A stretch of DNA of 64,000 nt, from contig NZ_JAMXKF010000007.1 in assembly GCF_024220585.1 (NCBI RefSeq), positions 244,776 through 308,775 on the forward strand. Reading direction: 5' to 3'. Source of the stretch: Dyadobacter diqingensis (GTDB lineage Bacteria; Bacteroidota; Bacteroidia; Cytophagales; Spirosomataceae). Positions 44,071 through 50,939 of this stretch are shown here, one piece after another. Both the position numbers and the translations under genes were made by a program. Every line of letters starts with the position of its first letter. Positions within the stretch are counted from its first letter, which is position 1. The notes beneath the pieces are model-generated. The model was given only the letters and a program-made list of their open reading frames with translations. It did not search any database and had not been told where the DNA came from.

Positions 44071-45306
44071 TTAATTTATATGAATCGCATTTAAAGTCTT
44101 TATTCCCCGCATGAAAATCGACTGATACCATTCAATTCCGGATTCTTCATCCAAGCGATAGTTTTTTAGAATTTTCGCCAAAGGCTTTAACAGGGACCTT
44201 AGCTCAATCCGTGCCAACTTTGCACCCATGCAAGAATGAAGCCCGTTCCCAAATGAAAGATGTGGATTATTGCTCCGGTTAGGAACTATTGTTTGTGGAT
44301 TTTCAAAGACAGCCGGATCTCGGTTGGCCGACGAAAGGCACAAAAATATCCTGGAATTTGCCGGTATAAGTGTGCCATCAATTTCCAACGGATATTTATT
44401 TATACGAATTGTATATTGCTGAGGGGTTGCAAATCGGAATAATTCCTCTGCAAATATATTTATTTGCTTAGTATCTGCCTGGAGAATATAGTCCAGTAAC
44501 TCATTATTCCTTAAAAATTCATAGATGCAAATTGTCAATGTGTCAACAGTCGTCTCGTTAGCCGCAAAGAACAAAATAATCACAATTGAGATAAGTTCAT
44601 CATCGGTAAAAGGAGTGTTCATATCCTCATTGCACGACTTTAAGCGCGAGATTAAAGCAGTATCAGGCAAATCTCTTTTTTCGAAGTCAAGACGAATTGT
44701 ATCAAACAGCCATTTAGCATCTGCATTATATTCTTGATATTTTTTAATTGACACAAAAATATCCTGAGAATTAGCCAATGAATGAGAGACTTTTTTCAGC
44801 TTTTCAAAATTACGCCAATCATCCGATTCGACTTGGTATAACTCACTAAAAATCAATGACGGAAGTACCGAGGCGATGTACGAGAAATCTGCCGTCTCCT
44901 GATTAAAAAAGCTATTGAACCAAACCTCTAACGACGAATCAACAATAGCATTCAACTGAAAGGAATCCAAAACCTTTTCAAGCAAACTATGGGCAGAACG
45001 ATGTTGGTCGTCATCCAGATACATCAACCATTTTTTTGTACTCTTCGAAAGAAAAGGACATTGACCTGTATTTTTCAAAATAACAGGTTCTTTACTTTCA
45101 AAAAATCCGGATAAATCCGCGGTTAAAAAGTCATCGCTACGGAGAATTTGCTTAACATCGTTATAGCGAAACAATACCCACTCACCAAATGCCCCTTTTT
45201 GAACAGGGCTATTTGTGAGACAATCATGTAAATGTGGGTAAGGATTCTGTAAATAAGATGGCGTGCCCGGGCTCCACTTTGTTATTTCTCTTTTTGGAGA
45301 ATCCAT
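44071..45306 (-). CDS. Cytochrome P450
   Basis: 411 residues, soluble class I bacterial type. All key parts are present: C-helix DDDQHRSAHSLLEKVLD (98-114), I-helix FFAANETTVDT (247-256; Ala-Ala-Asn-Glu-Thr-Thr at 248-253), ExxR (Glu288, Arg291), and the heme loop FGNGLHSCMG with Cys359 as iron ligand. It should hydroxylate or desaturate a substrate using electrons from a ferredoxin system not found here. Its start overlaps the acyl carrier protein gene by 25 bp, so translation is coupled. P450s of this kind often act on substrates held by a carrier protein. AT-rich compared with the flanks. Confidence 0.95.
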   Translation of the reverse strand: MDSPKREITKWSPGTPSYLQNPYPHLHDCLTNSPVQKGAFGEWVLFRYNDVKQILRSDDFLTADLSGFFESKEPVILKNTGQCPFLSKSTKKWLMYLDDDQHRSAHSLLEKVLDSFQLNAIVDSSLEVWFNSFFNQETADFSYIASVLPSLIFSELYQVESDDWRNFEKLKKVSHSLANSQDIFVSIKKYQEYNADAKWLFDTIRLDFEKRDLPDTALISRLKSCNEDMNTPFTDDELISIVIILFFAANETTVDTLTICIYEFLRNNELLDYILQADTKQINIFAEELFRFATPQQYTIRINKYPLEIDGTLIPANSRIFLCLSSANRDPAVFENPQTIVPNRSNNPHLSFGNGLHSCMGAKLARIELRSLLKPLAKILKNYRLDEESGIEWYQSIFMRGIKTLNAIHIN

Positions 45307-45521
45307 TCGATTACGTCATCAATAGTTTCAAATTCACTAAAAATGTTAGGTTCGATATAGAACCCTACTAAATCTTCCAGGTCTTGCGTAAGAGATATAG
45401 ATGAAAGGGAGTCTAAGCGATAACTTGCTATCGGAGATTCAAGCGAAATCTCATTTTTACTTGTTCCTAATTCTTCGGATAGTTTTTGCTTAAACCAATC
45501 GGCTAGTAACTCTTTTTCCAT
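45282..45521 (-). CDS. Acyl/peptidyl carrier protein
   Basis: 79 residues, a four-helix carrier protein. The phosphopantetheine attachment motif reads YRLDSLSSISL with Ser38. The C-terminal half (FYIEPNIFSEFETIDDVIEWI) is typical of discrete ACPs that hand their load to a partner. No adenylation, ketosynthase or holo-ACP synthase gene lies nearby, so loading must come from elsewhere. First gene of the P450-MBOAT-SGNH operon and overlapping the P450 gene. By analogy with DltC it would deliver an acyl unit to the MBOAT protein; that is inference. Confidence 0.88.
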   Translation of the reverse strand: MEKELLADWFKQKLSEELGTSKNEISLESPIASYRLDSLSSISLTQDLEDLVGFYIEPNIFSEFETIDDVIEWILQKEK

Positions 45522-45620
45522 AAATTGCCTGATATAACGTTGTTCTTTATGATTTTCGTTGACTATGTTCTCTAAATCGCCGAGGTGTCTTTTATGAGCT
45601 TAAACCCTGGTAATTTTATA

Positions 45621-45815
45621 TTACCTATCGAAAGCACCAAATAGTAAACATCTAATGATTTTGAAATGCTTTGTTTTCAGTAACTGACCATTTCCCCTCT
45701 CAATTTTACTCATGTACTCCTCCAATGACCGGCAGCAATAATAGTCTAAATATATTCTATCAACACTGATATCAGAGTAAGAACTATTTAAGTGGCGACA
45801 AAATTCTTTAAAGAG
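45621..45815 (-). pseudogene. Decayed C-terminal fragment, GT92-like glycosyltransferase (tentative)
   Basis: On the minus strand a 64-codon frame without a start follows a stop codon (45816-45818) and ends at TAA (45621-45623). It reads ...SVDRIYLDYYCCRSLEEYM then SKIERGNGQLL. The HY-x2-(K/R)S-EEY-x-x-K-x-x-RG arrangement recalls the C-terminus of GT92/DUF23-type glycosyltransferases. There is no promoter or N-terminal part. The rest of 45522-45965 is AT-rich with no other gene seen. It lies upstream of the P450 operon and suggests loss of a neighbouring glycan gene. Family assignment is weak. Confidence 0.4.
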
Positions 45816-45965
45816 TTACATAATACCATAAAAAAGTGTATCGATTTATGCAAAAAATTAGATTAATCTCATTTTTTGCTTCTTCTGCCAAAGGTCCATG
45901 ACCTATGAAGTTTGATTAAAAGTCTATGGAATTATGAAAAAGCCTTCTTTCGCAAATTCCTTTCT

Positions 45966-46718
45966 CTACTTAACATTCGACAATCCCCCATCAACCAAGA
46001 TTTCGACTCCCTGAATATAGGACGCATCATCAGACGCCAGAAAGAGAACTGTTTTCGCAATTTCTGACGGTTCGCCAAAACGTTTTAGTGGAAGTGTTGG
46101 AATAATGCTTTGCACTGTTCCTTCGATCTGATCCGGTGTAAGGCCTGTATTGTTAAAAATATTTGTCTTGATATGACCCGGACTTATTCCATTTACCCTA
46201 ATTTTCCTTATTGTACATTCAGAAGAAAATGTCTTCACAAAAGATTGAACCGCTGATTTCGCGGCAGAATAAACGGAGAAATTTTCTATGCCAAATCCGG
46301 TTACAAAAGAAGTATTTAAGATGATAGCACCGCCTTCGTTCATTATCGGTAACATTTGCTGGACGGTAAAAAATGTTCCTTTTACCAGCATATTGAACAA
46401 TTCGTCATAATGGTTTTCGTCTACCGCTTCAATGGGGGCGAACTTTCCATACCCTGCGTTGACAAACAAAACATCCAGCTTATCGGTGTATAGTTTTATC
46501 TTTTTTTGCAATTCAAAAACGTCGGACATCTTTCCCGCGTTTGACACAAAGCCAATGGCATTCGCACCCAAATTATTTACTGCTTTATCTACCTTTTCCT
46601 GACTACGCCCGGTAATAATTACAGTCGCCCCTTCATTGATAAATTTTTGTGCTGTGGCAAAACCCATTCCGCTTGTTCCGCCTGTGATAAAGGCTACTTT
46701 ATTTTTAAATTTTTGCAC
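45966..46718 (-). CDS. Short-chain dehydrogenase/reductase
   Basis: 250 residues, classical SDR. Cofactor motif TGGTSGMGFA (14-23), catalytic Ser in NTSFVTGFG (about 139), YSAAK (about 152-156) and the C-terminal PGHIKTN. The TGRSQEK turn after the second strand favours NADPH. It ends VEILVDGGLS as usual. Substrate unknown. Single gene; its upstream region is part of a duplicated block (46721-46943). It could be an oxidoreductase of general detoxification type. Confidence 0.93.
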   Translation of the reverse strand: MQKFKNKVAFITGGTSGMGFATAQKFINEGATVIITGRSQEKVDKAVNNLGANAIGFVSNAGKMSDVFELQKKIKLYTDKLDVLFVNAGYGKFAPIEAVDENHYDELFNMLVKGTFFTVQQMLPIMNEGGAIILNTSFVTGFGIENFSVYSAAKSAVQSFVKTFSSECTIRKIRVNGISPGHIKTNIFNNTGLTPDQIEGTVQSIIPTLPLKRFGEPSEIAKTVLFLASDDASYIQGVEILVDGGLSNVK

Positions 46719-46720
46719 TT

Positions 46721-46943
46721 CTGTCCGGTTTAATTTGAATGCAAATATTTATATAACAGGATAGCGATGAAACCCGAAACTTGCTATCCCCGGAGACATG
46801 CTGTTAAGAGGTTAAAGAATAGAATTAGTTGATGCGCGCGGTTATTCTATCCGGGAGTAAATTGTGAGAAGTCTGTTGTGAGTACCGTCACAGACGGTAA
46901 TTTATTGGGATTCGTAGTTTAAACTACGAATAACGAGTAACGA
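46721..46943. repeat. Duplicated block A (copy 1) with two palindromes
   Basis: Matches 47549-47770 over its whole length with scattered differences. It begins 3 bp upstream of the SDR start codon, so it includes that gene's promoter region. It contains TACCGTC-ACA-GACGGTA at 46883-46899 and, 10 bp on, the perfect palindrome TTCGTAGTTTAAACTACGAA at 46911-46930. Confidence 0.85.
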
Positions 46944-46971
46944 AGGAATAACATTAAGGTCTTTCAGTAGC

Positions 46972-47205
46972 TTATTTTACTGAATATTTGCTTGCTCTGC
47001 CAAAATACAAATACAGCAAAGTCCCCAAAACTGGAACAAAAATGATTAAGAGCATCCAGCATAGCTTACTTACAACATCGAGAGTTTTACTTTTTAATAT
47101 CTCAACAAATACCCAGATGATTTGCAAAAAAACTGCGACTGCACAGATCATCAGTACTATTTCCGAATTGCCATACCCAAGGATTGTCAAATATAGATTT
47201 CTCAT
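46972..47205 (-). CDS. Small membrane protein, PLDc_N (phospholipase D N-terminal-like)
   Basis: 77 residues from the ATG at 47205 (MRNLYLTILGYG); the frame continues to 47256, but the shorter start suits the family better. Two membrane helices (about 15-35 and 47-67) joined by a polar loop. The second ends WMLLIIFVPVLGTLLYLYFGR, the signature of PLDc_N (cardiolipin synthase N-terminal) single-domain proteins. Membrane-embedded and without catalytic residues. It lies between the two halves of a duplicated non-coding region; no counterpart is found in the second copy. Function unknown. Confidence 0.75.
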   Translation of the reverse strand: MRNLYLTILGYGNSEIVLMICAVAVFLQIIWVFVEILKSKTLDVVSKLCWMLLIIFVPVLGTLLYLYFGRASKYSVK

Positions 47206-47340
47206 TATTGCTGCGAGTTTGATAATATCATAGCCAATATAAAAATATTTACACAAATACCCGATTTAAAAAGTGAAAGAAAAATCACAGCGATGAAATT
47301 TTAAGAACACTTTGCACTTCCGTGCTCCGCTAATATGTCC

Positions 47341-47550
47341 TTAAAATTATACTATTCCCAAATATCCCGTCGGTTAGATGTTTGTTAAATCTTATGTAAT
47401 CATTAATAATGATCTGGATACATGGCAATTCAAAGATTAAAAAAAAGATTCTACGCCATCGGTCACAACATTCTACATTTTAGCTCGGTCAGTCAATATA
47501 TCTTTGCCCATGATCCAACCAAGACGCAGCTTTAACAAACTGAATTTCTG
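47341..47550. repeat. Duplicated block B (copy 1)
   Basis: Matches 47887-48087 with many point differences and small gaps (ATTATACTATTCCC; CACAACATTCTAC; TTTAACAAACTGAATT). It includes TATCTTTGC at 47500-47508, which fits the TAnnTTTG -7 promoter element; the second copy has TACCTTTGC. Whether a transcript starts there is unknown, since no gene follows. The gap 47257-48366 contains no coding sequence I can support. Confidence 0.75.
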
Positions 47551-47770
47551 TCCATTTTAATTTGAATACAAATATTTACATAACGGGATAGCGCTGAAAC
47601 CAGAAACTTGCTACGCTCGACAACATGGTGTAAAGAAATTAAAGAATAGAATTAGCAGAAGCAGGAGATTATTCCTTGCAGGAGTAAATGGCTAGAAGTT
47701 TCCTGTGAGTACCGTCACAGACGGTAATTTATTAGGATTCGTAGTTTAAACTACGAATAACAGGGAATAA
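47549..47770. repeat. Duplicated block A (copy 2)
   Basis: Second copy of 46721-46943. Keeps both palindromes intact: TACCGTC-ACA-GACGGTA at 47710-47726 and TTCGTAGTTTAAACTACGAA at 47738-47757, again 10 bp apart, although the sequence around them has drifted. Confidence 0.85.
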
Positions 47771-47886
47771 CGGGAATAACAGAAACAGATAATGAGTATG
47801 CAGATGAAGTGAGCATTTTTATAACTCTCGAAAACGATCTAAATAGGTTTGATAGTCAAAGCATATTAAGATGAAAAAGCAGAGAC

Positions 47887-48087
47887 TTAAAATTATGCTA
47901 TTCCCCAATATTTCGTCAAGTAGATGTTTTTCTAATCTTATGTAATTATTAATAATAATCAGGGTACACCAAAAGTCAAAAAAATTCTACATGATTTGTC
48001 ACAACATTCTACGTTTCAGATCGGTTAGTCAACATACCTTTGCGCGTAATCCAACCAACACACAGTTTTAACAAACTGAATTACTGA
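47887..48087. repeat. Duplicated block B (copy 2)
   Basis: Second copy of 47341-47550. About 280 bp of further non-coding sequence separates it from the next gene (48367). Between the second A and this block lies only about 115 bp, with no PLDc_N gene. Confidence 0.75.
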
Positions 48088-48366
48088 CAATTCAAATGAT
48101 TAATATGCTTAAAAACAGAAAAACTCTTTTGAATTGAAGTAAACTATATCCGGACATCTTATCAAATATTATTCAGGCCATCCATGATGGCTGCTAGAAT
48201 AACTGTACACTAAAAGTCCAATTTTAATTTCCGGTTTCGGAGCATTTTTTTTGAAAGACCTATACTTTCAAAACAGATTTCTTGTGCCCGAAAACCGCCA
48301 TGAATCAGTCATTTCAAATGAATATTTCAACGCTCATAATTACCATAAACCACAAAAAGTAAAACA

Positions 48367-49866
48367 ATGAAACGAACATCTATTTTCCCTCTGCTATTTA
48401 TTCTGATTTCCAATACCTTGTTTGGCCAAACGGCTCCACCCCTTACCAGTTCCATCAGCGGTATCGTATGGCAGGAAAGCAAACCTTTCAACGGAACCCG
48501 TAGCATTTCTGAAAAAACGATACCGGGAATTCTTGTCAAATTGCTGGACGCAGATACGCAGGAAGTCATTGCAACGTCTCTCAGTAATGCCTCAGGGGCT
48601 TTTGTTCTTAAAGCCAACGCAGGTACGTACATCATCGAATACGTTTTCCCGACAGACGGATTTGCTCCTGCCGACCAGCGCGTAGGATCCGATAATTCCA
48701 TCAACAGTGCATCCGACGCGGATAATTTCTCGCTTCCTTTCACGATTGCCAACAACGAAACTGTCACTGATTTCGGGCTGGGGCTTACGCCGAAAGACAA
48801 TACCCTCACCTATTGTACACAAAAAGAATCTGTCGTAACGGAGTGGAACGAGGCTTTGGTTTTACCAAAATCTACGGTGACGCCACTACCAATCAACGTC
48901 AAGATTTTCGCGGCAGAATCGGTTTTCCATCCAAGTATCGGTTTTGAAAATACCGCCAATGCAAACGCGTACTCGGTAACCACAGCTGGAAAAATCACCA
49001 TGACCATGCCTATTAACCCGGCAACATTCACGATGAGCAGCGACGTGACCATCGACGGATTCCTGGAAGATTATGATGGAACCACGGATTACGAGGGATT
49101 ATCAGGTATTACTTATTATAACAAATCATCATTTGCGTCCGCTTACCCGGCAAGAAATACAAGCAGTGCTCCGACCATCTCGAATACATTTGTAGGTGCA
49201 GCGAACAGTACTTTTCAGATACCTACAAAAGCTCAGAGTTCTGTAATCCTGACAGGCAGCGGAAACCTTCAGACGCTTATTCAGACTTACGTCAGTGCAG
49301 GTGCCTGCGTTGTTTATACCTATGCAGGTGGCGCATTACCCGTGACTCTTACCTCTTTTAATGCCAAAGCGGAGGGTAAAACTGCCAGTTTAACCTGGAA
49401 CACAACGGCCGAAACCAACAGCGATCGTTTCGATGTTGAAAAAAGCCAAAATGGAAAAGACTGGAAAGTAATCGGGAGCGTAAAAGCAAGCGGTAAAAGC
49501 CAGAGTATTTTAAGCTATTCCTTTTCTGACCAGAATCCACAGGGAGGAGAGAATTTGTATCGTCTGAAAATGATTGACCTTGACAATACGTATGCATACA
49601 GCCGTATCAGCAGTGTTCAGTTCAAAGACCTTTCATCGGTAGTTATTTTCCCAAATCCGGTAACGAGTACATTATTTGTTCAGGCAGCAGTCGACAATAC
49701 TCCTGTCAGTATACAAATTTTGAATAACAGCGGTCGGGTAGTAAAAGAAACGACAAATGTTTCTCAGCCAGTCGATATAAGTAAAATCCCGGCAGGTACT
49801 TATTTTGTTAATACACTGCTCACAAATGGTTTTTCTGAAAAACAAAAGATCGTTATCGCGCATTAA
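48367..49866 (+). CDS. Surface protein with SdrD_B-like domain and type IX secretion signal
   Basis: 499 residues. Signal peptide to about residue 20 (LFGQ). An N-terminal SdrD_B/Cna-B-like domain (about 28-140: ISGIVWQES, IPGILVKLLDADTQ, YIIEYVFPTDGFAP), then a choice-of-anchor-like beta domain (about 148-320: YCTQKESVVTEWNE), a fibronectin-like part (LTSFNAKAEGKTASLTWNTTAETNSDRFDVEKS, about 335-365), and a type A type-IX sorting domain at the end (VIFPNPVTSTLFV ... IPAGTYFVNTLLTNG, about 425-499). Expected at the cell surface or released. Role unknown; adhesion is likely. Single gene with its own terminator. Confidence 0.88.
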   Translation: MKRTSIFPLLFILISNTLFGQTAPPLTSSISGIVWQESKPFNGTRSISEKTIPGILVKLLDADTQEVIATSLSNASGAFVLKANAGTYIIEYVFPTDGFAPADQRVGSDNSINSASDADNFSLPFTIANNETVTDFGLGLTPKDNTLTYCTQKESVVTEWNEALVLPKSTVTPLPINVKIFAAESVFHPSIGFENTANANAYSVTTAGKITMTMPINPATFTMSSDVTIDGFLEDYDGTTDYEGLSGITYYNKSSFASAYPARNTSSAPTISNTFVGAANSTFQIPTKAQSSVILTGSGNLQTLIQTYVSAGACVVYTYAGGALPVTLTSFNAKAEGKTASLTWNTTAETNSDRFDVEKSQNGKDWKVIGSVKASGKSQSILSYSFSDQNPQGGENLYRLKMIDLDNTYAYSRISSVQFKDLSSVVIFPNPVTSTLFVQAAVDNTPVSIQILNNSGRVVKETTNVSQPVDISKIPAGTYFVNTLLTNGFSEKQKIVIAH

Positions 49867-49886
49867 CACTACAATTACAACCTGAC

Positions 49887-49933
49887 AAAAACCCGGGAGC
49901 CATTCATTCCAGATGAATAGTCCCCGGGTTTTT
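49887..49933 (+). terminator. Strong terminator
   Basis: AAAAACCCGGG (49887-49897) pairs with CCCGGGTTTTT (49923-49933). 21 bp after the stop of the surface protein gene. Confidence 0.9.
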
Positions 49934-50062
49934 ACTTTTCAAACAAGTGGAAAAGCGCCTCATTCATTTTCTCTTCAGTCCAATATTGGTTATTTTAGAA
50001 CGTTGAACTTATGCTGGCACGATTTTACAGCCTGCAAATTACTTATCCTTAACCAGTAAAAA

Positions 50063-50818
50063 ATGGATTTTGAAATCATAGTATCCCTGCTCACCCTTGT
50101 GGCGCTTGAAGCCGTTTTGGGAATAGACAATGTCATTTTTATTTCAATTATTGCAGCCAAACTCCCCGAGGAACAGCAAAAGAAAGCCCGGCAATATGGT
50201 CTGATTCTAGCGGGCGCGCTCAGACTTGGTCTGCTACTGCTGATTTCATTCATCCTCAAACTGGATGAAGATCTGTTCACACTGTTCGGCAACGGATTTT
50301 CAGGAAAAGATCTCGTTCTCCTGGCCGGTGGGTTATTTCTGCTTTATAAAAGTGCCACCGAAATTTATCACAAAATGGAAGGTGAAACCGGAGATCAAAG
50401 CAAAAATATAAAGGTCACGTCCTTTGGACAGGTTATCGTCCAGATACTGATTATGGATATGGTTTTTTCCATCGACTCGATTATCACGGCGATTGGGATG
50501 GTTAAGGAGGTTTGGGTAATGTATGTGGCAGTAATTGTGACGGTTGCCATCATGCTGTTTGCCGCCGAAAGTATCAGCAATTTTGTAAACCGCCATCCTG
50601 CTTTTAAAATGCTCGCCTTATCATTCCTTTTACTGATCGGATTTTCGCTGATCAGTGAGGGATTTGGTGTTGAGATACCAAAAGGATATATCTATTTCTC
50701 AATGGCGTTTTCTTTACTCGTGGATGTATTCCAGATGAAAATGAACAAATCAGGCGGCGATCCTGTGGTGACGCATGAGCATTATGTTCCCAAAGAGGAC
50801 AGAGAAAAAATTGGTTAA
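50063..50818 (+). CDS. TerC-family membrane protein
   Basis: 251 residues, about 7 helices. The opening LVALEAVLGIDNVIFISIIAAKLP (about 10-33), with its GIDN, and the repeated MDMVFSIDSIITAIGM (about 131-146) carry the intramembrane Asp residues of the TerC/Alx family, thought to bind metal ions. Relatives export manganese or support metal loading of exported enzymes. The tail is hydrophilic. Single gene ending at a bidirectional terminator shared with aconitase. Confidence 0.92.
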   Translation: MDFEIIVSLLTLVALEAVLGIDNVIFISIIAAKLPEEQQKKARQYGLILAGALRLGLLLLISFILKLDEDLFTLFGNGFSGKDLVLLAGGLFLLYKSATEIYHKMEGETGDQSKNIKVTSFGQVIVQILIMDMVFSIDSIITAIGMVKEVWVMYVAVIVTVAIMLFAAESISNFVNRHPAFKMLALSFLLLIGFSLISEGFGVEIPKGYIYFSMAFSLLVDVFQMKMNKSGGDPVVTHEHYVPKEDREKIG

Positions 50819-50871
50819 CATTTGAATCTGATTCAGTTCGTTTTTAAGAAAAATGATTAAAAATACAAAAT

Positions 50872-50909
50872 AAAACAGGCATGCCGGGGTATTCCGACAT
50901 GCCTGTTTT
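50872..50909. terminator. Bidirectional terminator between terC-like and aconitase genes
   Basis: AAAACAGGCATG (50872-50883) pairs perfectly with CATGCCTGTTTT (50898-50909), 14-base loop. Confidence 0.9.
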
Positions 50910-50939
50910 GTATCAATTTTAGTAAAGGTAAAATCAGCA

